Made by a program: the position numbers and the translations under genes. The notes below the pieces were generated by a model that saw only the letters and a list, made by a program, of their open reading frames with translations, was not told where the DNA came from and did no database searches. A DNA stretch of 64,000 nucleotides, from the NCBI GenBank assembly GCA_041399155.1, contig JAWKTI010000004.1:434001-498000 (forward strand), read 5' to 3'. This document shows, piece after piece, positions 41,010-51,228 of the stretch (within the stretch, counting starts at the first letter, position 1; every line of letters starts with the position of its first letter). Source of the DNA: Zavarzinella sp. Its GTDB lineage: Bacteria > Planctomycetota > Planctomycetia > Gemmatales > Gemmataceae.

Positions 41010-44000
41010 TCACTTGTTACGCTGGTAAGATTTCGAGATATCCCAAGTGGTTATTTTGTTTGGCCCCACAGTGGTCAGTAGCAGTCCATCACTGCGAAAT
41101 GCCAAATCGTAATTTGCGGGAGACTGTAAATCCAATAAAGCATCGCCCGTCCGAGTATCCCAGATTTTTAAAGTCTGGTCCATTGCAATGGTGGCTACAC
41201 GCTGACCATCAGGCGAAAAACGGTAGGTACTGATGACGCTACTGTGCCCGGATAACTCGTGCACCTGTTCCATCTCTGGAAATCGATAGATCCCCACTTC
41301 CAGAGGGCTTTTGCCCATAGCAACAAATTTCCCATCTGGACTGAATTGAAGTTCATATGTTTTCAACTGGCTGGGAATGGCTTCAACCCGGAGCTGGTCT
41401 TCCACGATAATTCGCTGGAAACCATCAAAACTCTGGGCAGTAATCAGATGATCGGTGCCCGGCTGGAAATACAGTTTCACGCGGCCATTATTGGTATTTG
41501 GGGTAGGAAGCTGGTGCAGTTGTCGACCGTTCGTGGCATCGAAGATGCGAATTGTTTTGTCGAAGTTCACCGTGGCAACATAGGTGCCTGCATTGTTATA
41601 CACAATGCTATCCACGGAACGCTGAGGGCACTGGAGTTCATGCAGTTTTTTGCCGGTTGCAACCTCCCACCAATAGGTTCTACCAAACTGAGATGCGCCT
41701 ACCAGAGTTTTGCCATCGGGACTGAAGGCATAACTGCTGATCGGATCGTGTTGATCAATTAACGTGTGGTGCTCTTTTCCATCCGAAAGATACAGCTTCC
41801 CCATTTCATCAATAAATACCATCAGGTGGGAGTGTTTGCCGGAACAATACTTTAACTGCCGCATCATGCGGAAAGGGGTGTCTAATTCCAGTACTTCCTG
41901 ACTTTCGCGTAAATCCCAGATCCGCATCTCGCGTTCCGTACTTACTGTGATTGCATTGAAACCATCGGGATGAAGGGAGATTGCGGTTAATGTCCCCAAC
42001 AGCCCTTTGCGTTGCGAGAGCAGTTGTTTCGTTTCGGTATTCCACAATTCAATCGTATTCCTTTTCGAATTCCCAATCAGCATTCTTTTTCCATCGGCTG
42101 ACCATTGAATGTAAGCTCCTTGCAAATCAGCAGACAGAAAAGGTGGCTTGGCTGTCGTCCCCGTTTTGACATTAAAAACCTGAATTTGATTTTCAGAGTT
42201 GGTAACAAAGAGCCAATTTCCAGAAGGGTGATAACACATCGATTGCAGGAACCCACTTTTCAGTGGGATTTCCAGCACTTTCTGATTGTTGATGAGATTG
42301 AGAATTTCAACCTTTGTTCCACGTTGGAAAGCGAGGTATTGGTTATCAGGCGAAAATACTTTCACATTGGCATATGTGCCAGTCGTTTTGTGTAATTGTA
42401 GTTTCCCAGTTGCTACTTCCCAGATACGCAGGGAATGATCTGAACCTGTGCCAGCAGCGGCTACCCAATTTCCATCATCGCTGATCAGCATATTTCCCAA
42501 TAGTTGGTCATCTGCATGGAGGCGTTGAATTGATTTCTTCTGCTTTGCATCCCAGACTTCAATGGTATCGAATGTGGGATTCACCAGGAAACGACTGGAA
42601 ACGCGGCTGGAAGCATACCCGGCGATACTAAATTCTGGATTTCGTTCGATTTCCATCACCACATTTCTTGTAGTGGCATCCAGAATTCGCAACTTGTCTT
42701 CCAGGTCTGCCAGGATCATCGTGCCGTTGTGAAAGTACTCCCCACCCGCAGACGTCTGCCAGAGGTGTTGCTGCTCCAGACCTCGCAGGTAATACCATTC
42801 GAATTGCCGGTGATCGAGCTCGCCAGCTTTCGGCTGATAACGATTCAACAGCGACAGCATCCGATTGGTATCGCCCGCCTGCCAGGTGCGGTGGGCTGTC
42901 GTCATATCGGAGACATAGCGCTGGTGGGCCAACTGAAATCTCGCCTCATTGGCGGCATCACGCTGAATATCCGCTTCCTGACGAGCTGCTTTTTCCCTGT
43001 CTGCAGAAATCACCAGGTCTTTGTTCAAGCTCTGCAGGTTTGCCTGATAGGCAACAGCCACAATCGCAGCAGTAACTGCGGCAAATGCTACCAGACTGGC
43101 TAGTATCAGCCCTGTCTGGGTGGGATGCCTGCGTACCCACTTGCGGGTGCGTTCCAGAACTCCCACCGGACGTGCTGCAATTGGCTGCCCTGTCAGAAAA
43201 CGGTGCAGGTCATCTGCGAAATCTTTCGCGGTCAGGTATCGATCGGTGGGAAGCTTTCGCAGACATTTCAGGCAGATCGTTTCCAGATCGATAGGTGTTT
43301 TGGGATACAACTGCCGCGGAGGGACAGGTTCCTTGTGCCGCACCATTTCGAGCGTTTCCAGCATATCCTGCCCACGGAACGGTGGGCTACCTGTCAATAA
43401 TTCGTACAGAATTGCACCCAGAGAATACACATCGGTCTGTCCAGTGACTTTGTGACTGTCTCCCGCGGCCTGTTCCGGTGCGGCATAACTGGGGGTGCCC
43501 ATGAACGCACCCGACTGGGTTTGACCCTGATTGGCCTGAATATCTTTCGCCAGACCAAAATCGGTGATTTTTGGAATTGCTTCTGTCTGGTCACGTGGGG
43601 ATACATACAGGATGGTCGATGCCCCACTGAACTGTTCTTTGGTAGATTCGGCAGCTTTGGGGTGGGTGCTGCCACCCTCCTTCGGTGGGGGTAATTTCAG
43701 CAGAATGTTCGCTGGTTTCAGGTCACGGTGCACCACCCCATGCTGGTGCGAATAATCGATCGCTCGCGCAAGTTTCTCCATCAATGTCGCGGTTGCCACC
43801 GCAGACCAGGGTGTCCCATCCAGTTGTTGATCGAGTGTGCCACCTTCGACGTATTCGAGTGCCAGAAACAGACTGCCGTGGGCTTCACCCACTTCAAAAA
43901 TCTGGATCAGGTTGGGGTGCTGCAGGCGGGCAATGACTTCCGCCTCGTGCTGGAAGCGGTGCAGTTCTTCCGGCGAAGCATACAAACCACTCCGCAAGGT

Positions 44001-44141
44001 TTTTAAAGCGACGAGCCGGTTGAGCTGTTGTTGACGTGCTTTGTACACCACGCCCATCCCACCGCGGCCGAGGATTTCCAGAATGTCATAGCCTGGAATC
44101 TCTATCTGGGGCAGTACGGGTGGTGCGATCAAGTCTTTCAT
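41010..44141 (-). CDS. Ser/Thr protein kinase with WD40 propeller
   Basis: 1043 residues. Kinase domain at about 15-315: LGRGGMGVVYKARQ, VALKTLRSG, HRDLKPANIL, ITDFGLAK, GTPSYAAPEQ. Inside the catalytic lobe, between HRDLKPANIL and DFG, there is an insertion of about 40 residues (PPPKEGGSTHPKAAESTKE...). One membrane segment follows at about 345-368, then a helical stretch, then about ten WD40-like repeats to the end (for example FSPDGKTLVGASQFGRTYWWEV and FSPDGQRVATIAMDQTLKIWD). A cytoplasmic kinase with an external sensing or binding propeller is likely. Partner unknown. Confidence 0.95.
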   Translation of the reverse strand: MKDLIAPPVLPQIEIPGYDILEILGRGGMGVVYKARQQQLNRLVALKTLRSGLYASPEELHRFQHEAEVIARLQHPNLIQIFEVGEAHGSLFLALEYVEGGTLDQQLDGTPWSAVATATLMEKLARAIDYSHQHGVVHRDLKPANILLKLPPPKEGGSTHPKAAESTKEQFSGASTILYVSPRDQTEAIPKITDFGLAKDIQANQGQTQSGAFMGTPSYAAPEQAAGDSHKVTGQTDVYSLGAILYELLTGSPPFRGQDMLETLEMVRHKEPVPPRQLYPKTPIDLETICLKCLRKLPTDRYLTAKDFADDLHRFLTGQPIAARPVGVLERTRKWVRRHPTQTGLILASLVAFAAVTAAIVAVAYQANLQSLNKDLVISADREKAARQEADIQRDAANEARFQLAHQRYVSDMTTAHRTWQAGDTNRMLSLLNRYQPKAGELDHRQFEWYYLRGLEQQHLWQTSAGGEYFHNGTMILADLEDKLRILDATTRNVVMEIERNPEFSIAGYASSRVSSRFLVNPTFDTIEVWDAKQKKSIQRLHADDQLLGNMLISDDGNWVAAAGTGSDHSLRIWEVATGKLQLHKTTGTYANVKVFSPDNQYLAFQRGTKVEILNLINNQKVLEIPLKSGFLQSMCYHPSGNWLFVTNSENQIQVFNVKTGTTAKPPFLSADLQGAYIQWSADGKRMLIGNSKRNTIELWNTETKQLLSQRKGLLGTLTAISLHPDGFNAITVSTEREMRIWDLRESQEVLELDTPFRMMRQLKYCSGKHSHLMVFIDEMGKLYLSDGKEHHTLIDQHDPISSYAFSPDGKTLVGASQFGRTYWWEVATGKKLHELQCPQRSVDSIVYNNAGTYVATVNFDKTIRIFDATNGRQLHQLPTPNTNNGRVKLYFQPGTDHLITAQSFDGFQRIIVEDQLRVEAIPSQLKTYELQFSPDGKFVAMGKSPLEVGIYRFPEMEQVHELSGHSSVISTYRFSPDGQRVATIAMDQTLKIWDTRTGDALLDLQSPANYDLAFRSDGLLLTTVGPNKITTWDISKSYQRNK

Positions 44142-44276
44142 TGGTGTGCCCCGACAACGAAGGATCGAGATAGATCAGGGATTGACCTCATCGTACACGA
44201 AAGCTAACTTGTTAGGTGGGCAAAATGACAAAGTGATGAAGAAAAAATGAAAAATGAGAAGCCGAATCTGCGCTCG

Positions 44277-44528
44277 TTAAGCAGGCCGACTCCCCTGAAT
44301 TTCATGAAGGATTTCTAATAAATCGTTCGAGATGCACACCTCATCGTCCAGAAAATCCTGTAACCAGATGAAATGTCGCTTTTGTGCGTTCGAAACCAGT
44401 GGTAACAAATCTCGCAGCGATACACGATTGGTGGGCAGTGGAATTACATCCGGCTCCCCTTCGCTGTCATAGGTTTCTTCAGGTATTTCTGCAGCCGGCT
44501 CCCGATAGATCTTCAAAAATGGTACCAT
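44277..44528 (-). CDS. Small conserved-looking protein, unknown
   Basis: 83 residues from ATG 44528 (MVPFLKIYREPAAE), which has GGGAGG just upstream. Acidic first half (EETYDSEGEPDVIPLPTNRVS), then an amphipathic helical half with many aromatic residues (RHFIWLQDFLDDEVCISNDLLEILHEI). No family recognised. The position, between a kinase and a divergent gpsA, gives no hint. Confidence 0.6.
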   Translation of the reverse strand: MVPFLKIYREPAAEIPEETYDSEGEPDVIPLPTNRVSLRDLLPLVSNAQKRHFIWLQDFLDDEVCISNDLLEILHEIQGSRPA

Positions 44529-44740
44529 GGAAGTCCCTCCCGGTAGTAATGTCCTGGTGGTTGAGCAATACGGCACCAATCCCGAGCAATACTACTCGAA
44601 TTGGTGTCTTTTTCTGGCGATAGTCCCCCGCTATCCTTTAGTTTCGGCGCTTCCCACGTGGGATGTTCATAGAAAACCCACAAGTGTGAAAAATTGCTGT
44701 GCAGGTTGAAACGACTGCACTGATTATGCAGGAAACTTCC

Positions 44741-45736
44741 ATGACCCAACAAACCAGATTAGCTGTTTTGGGTGCCGGTGGCTGGGGCACTGCCGTTGCC
44801 ATTGTCCTTTCGCGCAACCCCTTACTGCACATCACTTTATGGAGTCCACGCAGTGACCATGGCCTTGAACTGGAGCGGGATCGGGAAAATCGACGATTAT
44901 TGCCCGGCGTGAAAATTCCTGCCGAAGTTCACCTGACGTGCGACCCAGCCGCCACGGCAGATGCGGAAGGCTGGGTCAGTGTCATCCCCACCATCTATCT
45001 GCGTTCCACCATGATGAGGCTGCCTGGGTATTACCGCCAGCAACCAGTGATTAGCCTGACCAAAGGACTGGAAATTGGCACATTCAAACGACCGTCTCAG
45101 ATTATCGGTGAGGTGCTGGGTACCCACCAGTTACTGGCACTCAGCGGGCCCAACCATGCGGAAGAAGTGGCTCGAGGCATGCCCACGTCTGCAGTGATTG
45201 CCGGAAATGAGAGCTCTCTCACCACTTGGGGGCAGAAACTGTTCACCAACGACCGTTTTCGAGTTTACACCAACCAGGATATTGTGGGTGTCGAGCTGGC
45301 AGGTGCGTTAAAAAACATCCTTGGTATTGCGGCAGGGATCAGCGATGGCCTTGGCTTTGGCGATAATGCAAAATCGGCGTTGCTGACACGAGGTCTGGTG
45401 GAAATGGCCCGCTTTGCAGGTGCTTTGGGAGCCGAACACGAAACTTTTTACGGTTTAGCAGGGATGGGCGACCTGATTACCACCTGTTTCAGCCCCCACG
45501 GACGGAACCGCATGGTGGGGGAACGCCTCGCACGTGGGGAGTCGCTGGCCGATATTCTGGCCAGTGTCCCATCGACACCGGAAGGGGTCAGCACGGCGAA
45601 AAGTGTATACGAGCGGTGCCAGAAAATGGAAATCGACATGCCGATCTGCACCGGAGTTTACCGCGTTCTGTATGATGGCATCGCCCCACTGGATTACATC
45701 AATCAGTTAATGATGAGAAAACCAGCACAGGAATAA
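44741..45736 (+). CDS. gpsA: Glycerol-3-phosphate dehydrogenase [NAD(P)+]
   Basis: 331 residues from ATG 44741, preceded by AGGAAAC; GTG 44699 is an unlikely longer start. Rossmann motif LGAGGWGTAVA, the SGPNHAEEVARGMPT segment, catalytic lysine in GVELAGALKNILGIAAGISDGLGFGDNAKSAL and GLAGMGDLITTC. It reduces dihydroxyacetone phosphate to sn-glycerol-3-phosphate for phospholipid synthesis. Ordinary, single-gene unit. Confidence 0.97.
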   Translation: MTQQTRLAVLGAGGWGTAVAIVLSRNPLLHITLWSPRSDHGLELERDRENRRLLPGVKIPAEVHLTCDPAATADAEGWVSVIPTIYLRSTMMRLPGYYRQQPVISLTKGLEIGTFKRPSQIIGEVLGTHQLLALSGPNHAEEVARGMPTSAVIAGNESSLTTWGQKLFTNDRFRVYTNQDIVGVELAGALKNILGIAAGISDGLGFGDNAKSALLTRGLVEMARFAGALGAEHETFYGLAGMGDLITTCFSPHGRNRMVGERLARGESLADILASVPSTPEGVSTAKSVYERCQKMEIDMPICTGVYRVLYDGIAPLDYINQLMMRKPAQE

Positions 45737-45752
45737 GCTGGCCGGCAGATTA

Positions 45753-45806
45753 CCTCTCCCCGCTTGCTCCCCCTACGTTGCCAGGGAAGGGGCCGGGGGG
45801 TTAGGT
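45753..45806. repeat. Palindrome-like intergenic repeat (PRPLP type)
   Basis: Between gpsA and the peptidase: ACCTCTCCCCGCTTGCTCCC, then CTACGTTGCCAGGGAAGGGG and GGGGTTAGGT. Ends are inverted (ACCT/AGGT) and it contains internal CCCC/GGGG pairing. Its reverse-strand translation begins LTPRPLPWQRRG, the pattern of a repeat found between genes of many bacteria. Not a gene. Confidence 0.6.
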
Positions 45807-45920
45807 TTGCATTCCATTTCCAGTTGGTCAGACTTTTTCGACAAAGTACAACAACATTCAGACAAAATCGGGCCGCCAGACCCAAACGGTATCCTCGGTT
45901 TCTAAAACAGGAAAAACAAC

Positions 45921-48131
45921 ATGCGATTGAATTTGTTGCTGATCTGGAGCCTGATCTTTGGCGGCACGGACCTCGTCGGGGAAGAACGCACTACACATGA
46001 GAAATTACTCACAATTGCTGAGTCCCGCCTGAAATCGATCTATGAAAACCGAGACTTTGCCCCAGCCACATTTGCTGGTCATTGGCTTGCCGATAGTTCC
46101 GGCTATCTGGTGCTGGAAAGTGCCAGACCTGGCACCGCACCGGATGTAGTGAAGTACGGAGTCCAGGATAGAAAAAGAACTGTTTTCATCAGTGCAGATC
46201 AGCTCATCGAACCTGTCAAAAAAGTGCCACTTCACGCACAGAAGATCATTCAGACACCCATCGATCACATTTTTTGTCTCGAAACCCGAAATGGCCAATG
46301 GCTCTTCGATGTGAAATCTCAAAAACTCCAACAACTTCCGAATGTGGCACCGCAACCAGCTTTGGCGGATTCATTTTCGCCACAAGTTGATCGGATCGTC
46401 TTCCGTCGTGGAAGAAATCTTTCGGTCGTCGAGTTGCAAAACGGGAAAATTACGGCCTTAACGAAAGTGGATGATCGAAGCGACTTCAATCATTTTGACG
46501 CACACTGGAGCCCCGATGGGCGCCGGATCGCCTTTATCCAATCGGACTACTCAAAAGTTCGCCGCCGGGCAGTAATTCTGCCTACCGACCCCACCTATCC
46601 CGAAGTTCGGTTTGATCACTTCGCCAGGGTAGGAACCCCCATCCCAACACTTCGCATCGGCATCGTGGATCGTGATGGAGGTGATTCGCAGTGGTTGAAA
46701 CTGCCTGCGGAACCGGGGACTTTTTATATCCAGAACATCAGTTGGGCGGGAAATTCCAAGGAACTGTTGATTGAGTTGCAAAGTCGTTTCCGAGATCATC
46801 GCAAATTCCTGCTGGCCAATATCGTAAGTGGAGCGGTTCAAACAGCTTATGAAGAAACAGATCCCGCCTGGATCGATGCGAGTTATGCTGCCAATGCCGG
46901 TCTGGAATGGATTCGTAATGGGAAGGAATTCCTGCTTCTCAGTGAACGTAATGGTTGGCGGCAGGCCTATTTGATTTCCCGCGACGGCAAGCAGCAAACC
47001 CTGTTGACCAAAGAGAAGTCAGACATCATTTCGCGTGGTCCCGTGGATGAAGCGGGTGGCTGGTTCTATTACATCGCATCGCCGACAAATGCCACACGAC
47101 GATATCTCTATCGCATCAAACTGGATGGTAAAAGTGAAGCAGAACGGGTGACACCTGCTGACCAGCCGGGGTCGCATAGTTATCTGTTCTCACCAGACAG
47201 AAAGTGGGCATTCCATACATATTCGACATTTGATAATCCCCCAGTGATTGATTTAGTTCGGCTTTCCGATCATCGCTCGATGCATGTGCTGGAAGCGAAT
47301 GAACAGGTTCGGAAACGAGCCCAACCTAACATTCACAGACCCACAGAATTCCTGAAGGTGAATATTGGCAATGGTGTCGAGATGGATGCCTGGATGCTGA
47401 AGCCAAAAGATTTCGACGAAAGTAAAAAATATCCCGTGTTTTTCTTCATCTATGGAGAGCCACATGGCCAGACTGTACTTGATGACTGGGCAGGCGGGCA
47501 GAACCACACCATGTTTCATCGAATGATTGCCGATCTCGGTTACCTGGTAGTGTCGATGGACAACCGAGGCACACCAGCTCCCAAAGGCGCAGCATGGCGG
47601 CGGTCGGTGTTTGGCAGCCTCGGACCACTATCCAGCGACGAGCAGGCTGCAGGTGTGAAGGAACTGGGCCGGATGCGATCATATATCGATCTGTCACGAG
47701 TTGGTATCTGGGGCTGGAGTGGTGGCGGTTCCAATACCCTGAATGCGATGTTCCGCAAACCAGAAACTTATCATGTTGGTATCGCTGTTGCACCGAAACC
47801 ACGGCCAGAATTGTACAACGCCTGGTTTCAGGAAATCTTCATGCGTACGCCCGAGGTGAACCCGGAAGGTTATCGCACCGCTGCCGCGATTAATTATGCT
47901 GAAGGTTTGCGGGGTGATCTGCTGATCGTCCACGGCACTGGTGAAACGAATACCCACCTGCAAATCACAGAAAGCCTTGTTGATCGCCTGATAGAATTGG
48001 GCAAGAAGTTCGACTATATGGCTTATCCGCACCGAGATCATGGCCTGCGTGAAGGTAAGGGGACTTCGGTCCATCTCAGAATGCTCATGACCCGCTACCT
48101 GCTCGATCATCTGCCCCCTGGTCCGAAGTGA
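45921..48131 (+). CDS. Secreted S9 prolyl oligopeptidase / DPP-IV-like peptidase
   Basis: 736 residues with a signal peptide (MRLNLLLIWSLIFGG). An eight-bladed propeller at about 60-470 (HWSPDGRRIAFIQ and similar) is followed by the alpha/beta-hydrolase domain with nucleophile GWSGGGS and catalytic His in PHRDHGL. The acid site, expected as HGTxD, reads HGTGETN, so Asp is replaced by Glu. The family cuts X-Pro or X-Ala N-terminal dipeptides. Activity with this substitution is uncertain. Confidence 0.88.
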   Translation: MRLNLLLIWSLIFGGTDLVGEERTTHEKLLTIAESRLKSIYENRDFAPATFAGHWLADSSGYLVLESARPGTAPDVVKYGVQDRKRTVFISADQLIEPVKKVPLHAQKIIQTPIDHIFCLETRNGQWLFDVKSQKLQQLPNVAPQPALADSFSPQVDRIVFRRGRNLSVVELQNGKITALTKVDDRSDFNHFDAHWSPDGRRIAFIQSDYSKVRRRAVILPTDPTYPEVRFDHFARVGTPIPTLRIGIVDRDGGDSQWLKLPAEPGTFYIQNISWAGNSKELLIELQSRFRDHRKFLLANIVSGAVQTAYEETDPAWIDASYAANAGLEWIRNGKEFLLLSERNGWRQAYLISRDGKQQTLLTKEKSDIISRGPVDEAGGWFYYIASPTNATRRYLYRIKLDGKSEAERVTPADQPGSHSYLFSPDRKWAFHTYSTFDNPPVIDLVRLSDHRSMHVLEANEQVRKRAQPNIHRPTEFLKVNIGNGVEMDAWMLKPKDFDESKKYPVFFFIYGEPHGQTVLDDWAGGQNHTMFHRMIADLGYLVVSMDNRGTPAPKGAAWRRSVFGSLGPLSSDEQAAGVKELGRMRSYIDLSRVGIWGWSGGGSNTLNAMFRKPETYHVGIAVAPKPRPELYNAWFQEIFMRTPEVNPEGYRTAAAINYAEGLRGDLLIVHGTGETNTHLQITESLVDRLIELGKKFDYMAYPHRDHGLREGKGTSVHLRMLMTRYLLDHLPPGPK

Positions 48132-48196
48132 TGCGTTGTTTCTGTTGACACTTTGTGTAACCTGTTACGATTGAACAGTTTTCAAGGAAACGATCC

Positions 48197-49885
48197 ATGA
48201 TCCGATTCACTATCGCTATTCTGACTGCAACCGTGTGGTATTTCACGGCTACGTCCCAGTCTGCAGAACCAATAAAGAAACCCAATGTGTTGTTCATCGC
48301 AGTGGATGACCTCAATGATTGGGTCGGTTGTATGGGAGGCCATCCACAAGCGAAAACACCCAACCTCGATCGGCTTGCCAAATCGGGGGTGTTATTCACT
48401 AACGCCCACTGTGCAGCACCTTCATGTAATCCGTCTCGTACCGCCATTATGACGGGGATGTCGCCAGCGAAATCCGGTCTTTACACCAACACACAACGGA
48501 TGCGGGATGTTTTGCCGGACACGAAGCTACTACCGGTCCTTCTCCGCGAACAGGGATATACTGCCCTCGGTTCCGGAAAAATCCTGCATTACTTCACCGA
48601 TGCAAAGTCATGGGACGGGTACTACCCTGAAGCGAAGACCGAATCCCCAATTCCATTCACTCTTTATCCGAAACAGCGACCACTCTCCCTGCCGCGGGCT
48701 GGCCCATGGCAGTATATTGAGACCGATTGGGGGCCACTCGATGCCACTGACGAGGAATACGGCGGTGACTCGCTCGTCGCTAATTACGTCGGTCAGCAAC
48801 TTGCAAAAAAGCACGACAAACCGTTCTTCCTTGCGTGCGGACTCTATCGCCCCCACGAACCGTGGTTCGTGCCCAAAAAATATTTCGAACCGTTCCCACT
48901 CGACAAAATTCAGCTCCCACCTGGTTATCAGGAGAATGACCTTGATGACCTCTCTGCCGAGGGAAAACGCCGCGGGGCGAACCGTTATTTTGCTCACATC
49001 CAGGAGCACAAACAGTGGAAGCAAGGTATCCAGGGTTACCTTGCAGCCATTTACTACTCGGATGCGATGTTTGGCCGGGTACTCGATGCACTCGACAAGA
49101 GTCCGCACAAGGACAACACAATCGTTGTCCTCTGGTCCGACCATGGCTGGCATCTCGGTGAGAAACAACACTGGCAGAAATACACAGCGTGGCGAGCTTG
49201 CACGCGTGTGCCATTAATGATCCGCGTTCCACAACTGAACAAACCCGCGGTATGTGATCGCCCCGTCAATTTAGTTTCGTTAATGCCGACAATCCTCGAA
49301 TTGACTGGACTGCCCGCTCATAAAGAGTGTGACGGCCCTTCGCTTGTGCCACTGCTCAAGAACCCCGCAGGGGAATGGAAACATATTTCGGTGACCTATC
49401 TCGATACTCCCGGCAGCTTCGGGCTGAGTACTGATCATTGGCGATACATCAAGTATCACACTGGTGATGAAGAACTTTACGACATTCAAGCTGATCCGTA
49501 CGAGTGGACGAATCTTGCAGGCAAACCGGAACACCGTGAGAAACTCAACGAACTGCGGAAAATCGCGCCGACAGTATTTGCAAAGGTGGTTGAACCGGAA
49601 ATGAAAGCAATCGCCATGAAAAAACCTGAAAAAGAGATCCCACCATCGAAACCGGAAGGTGCCCCTGCAACCATCCAGTTTGTTAACTCTCTGGGGCAAC
49701 CAGTTCGGATTTACTGGGTCAATCCTAATGGCGAGCGCAAGTTGTATGCAGAAGTGAAGCCAAATGATAACTATCGCCAGAACATCCGCAAGGGTGCAGT
49801 GTGGCTGATCACTGATACCAAAGATACACCTGTCGGCTACTTCGTCGGTACAGGAGTGCCAGTCAAGGCAGTGATTCGAAAATAA
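48197..49885 (+). CDS. Secreted sulfatase, iduronate-2-sulfatase-like
   Basis: 562 residues; signal peptide ending near SQSA. The catalytic cysteine motif CNPSRTAIMTG at residues 77-87 fits C-x-P-S-R, the formylglycine site. Metal-binding FIAVDDLNDW and the second DHGWHLGEK are present; GKPFFLACGLYRPHEPW resembles IDS-type enzymes. It likely removes sulfate from a polysaccharide in the periplasm. A C-terminal extension of about 85 residues (from EKEIPPSKPEGAPATIQFVNS) resembles a beta-sandwich and is unusual for the family. No cognate maturase in the window. Confidence 0.93.
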   Translation: MIRFTIAILTATVWYFTATSQSAEPIKKPNVLFIAVDDLNDWVGCMGGHPQAKTPNLDRLAKSGVLFTNAHCAAPSCNPSRTAIMTGMSPAKSGLYTNTQRMRDVLPDTKLLPVLLREQGYTALGSGKILHYFTDAKSWDGYYPEAKTESPIPFTLYPKQRPLSLPRAGPWQYIETDWGPLDATDEEYGGDSLVANYVGQQLAKKHDKPFFLACGLYRPHEPWFVPKKYFEPFPLDKIQLPPGYQENDLDDLSAEGKRRGANRYFAHIQEHKQWKQGIQGYLAAIYYSDAMFGRVLDALDKSPHKDNTIVVLWSDHGWHLGEKQHWQKYTAWRACTRVPLMIRVPQLNKPAVCDRPVNLVSLMPTILELTGLPAHKECDGPSLVPLLKNPAGEWKHISVTYLDTPGSFGLSTDHWRYIKYHTGDEELYDIQADPYEWTNLAGKPEHREKLNELRKIAPTVFAKVVEPEMKAIAMKKPEKEIPPSKPEGAPATIQFVNSLGQPVRIYWVNPNGERKLYAEVKPNDNYRQNIRKGAVWLITDTKDTPVGYFVGTGVPVKAVIRK

Positions 49886-50038
49886 TCTGCTTTCATTTCT
49901 TTTTCAATCAACTGCGTTAGCACAGTTCGAAATACGAATTATTGTCCATTGATCACTCAGCCCGCAGTAATCAGCGAAATTGGAACCGGGCTAATGTAAC
50001 TTTGCTGATTGCTGGCAGTACAAAAATGAAGGAACAAT

Positions 50039-50095
50039 ATGGGCTATTTCCTGGAACTGCAAGCAAAAGAAAATGATCAGAAAAAACGCAGGTAA
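50039..50095 (+). CDS. Possible 18-residue ORF
   Basis: ATG 50039 with AAGGA 5 nt upstream opens MGYFLELQAKENDQKKRR and stops at 50093-50095. Isolated in a 235-bp gap with nothing else recognised. It could be chance. Reported because the ribosome-binding site is good and the spacing normal. Confidence 0.2.
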   Translation: MGYFLELQAKENDQKKRR

Positions 50096-50121
50096 TTTAA
50101 TCTCAGATTTGTGATGACCGC

Positions 50122-50529
50122 TTACTTCTTCAGAGCTTCTTCGATGACGGCACCCGATATTTCAATGACATTGAATGGAGGCCAGAAACTGCTGTGGGGG
50201 CCTTTGCTGAAACCTGTGTAGGTACCGTTTTTCAGAAATTTGTAGGTCAGTACGAAGTACTGTGGGTCCCCATCGCTGTCTTTGTAGTCGTAGCGGAAGG
50301 TCAATTCGAAGGTATCTCCATAGTCCACCCCTTTCTGGTAAGTGGTCGATGTGTGGCTGTTGCTGGTCACATAGGCAAGTTTGGTGATTGCCGACCCACT
50401 TCGCAGTGCGTTGTCGCGGGCTGCCTTCTGTGCGGCATTCATTTCGCCAGCAAATGCGGACTGGCTGGTCAGGGTGCAGCCCACAACGGTGATGGCAACA
50501 ATCATGAAAGAACGGGAAACTGTCAACAT
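50122..50529 (-). CDS. Small secreted protein, unknown
   Basis: 135 residues with a signal peptide cleaved near SAFAGE. The mature part is about 105 residues, rich in Thr/Tyr/Asp (TYQKGVDYGDTFELTFRYDYKDSDGDPQYF) and probably all-beta. No catalytic motif or family recognised. Confidence 0.7.
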   Translation of the reverse strand: MLTVSRSFMIVAITVVGCTLTSQSAFAGEMNAAQKAARDNALRSGSAITKLAYVTSNSHTSTTYQKGVDYGDTFELTFRYDYKDSDGDPQYFVLTYKFLKNGTYTGFSKGPHSSFWPPFNVIEISGAVIEEALKK

Positions 50530-50726
50530 TGCATTCTCCTCAAAATAAATGGCACCCGATTTGAAAGTTTGCCTCCAGTGGCTGATGATTCGGATGACAC
50601 AGATGAAATGCGGGCAACAGAAATTGAGGACAGCAAAAGAGGAGAATTTTTTGAAAATAAATATTCAAATGCTCAAACGATTAATCTGGCAGCCGAAAAT
50701 ATTGCAGTAATGCATACAAATGTAGC

Positions 50727-50948
50727 TTAAATAAGGAACGATTCGCTACCTAGTGCCCGCATGACTCCAACGCTCCTGCCATCGACATATACAGTGGCAT
50801 TACCGCTGGATGAGTGCTGAACTGCGGCTGTGCCCCTGGAATCGGTAAATGCTGGACTCGTTTGGGCTCCATTGAAACTCAGGATTACTTTCTTGCCAAC
50901 AGGAATGCTGCCATCGCGGAAACGCAGGGTAACATAGGAAGTGCTCAT
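50727..50948 (-). CDS. Small beta-rich protein, unknown
   Basis: 73 residues from ATG 50948, preceded by AAGGAG; a longer frame to 51389 runs against the esterase gene and has no support. Sequence MSTSYVTLRFRDGSIPVGKK with TDSRGTAAVQHSSSGNATVYVDG suggests a carboxypeptidase-regulatory/transthyretin-like single domain. No signal peptide. Function unknown. Confidence 0.65.
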   Translation of the reverse strand: MSTSYVTLRFRDGSIPVGKKVILSFNGAQTSPAFTDSRGTAAVQHSSSGNATVYVDGRSVGVMRALGSESFLI

Positions 50949-51228
50949 GCAAATCTCCTTAGTATTGTTGAAGGTTGATAGTAGAGTTGATACATGCGGA
51001 GATGGAGTTGCCACGGGCGCATCGCGCCAGATTCTGGTATGCTGGTCGCAACTTCCTACCAGTAACCAGTAGTTTCTGGGCAACACATGGGACAATTTTG
51101 TTGAAAAGTTTGCGATTTTTGCTTTTCTGTGGGTGGGGAGATTCTTCTTGAACTGCCAGACAGAATATCCTAACTTCGTAGGGAAACTCCCAATGTGGGG
51201 GAGTACTTCGCAACGTTGGAGAACTGGA

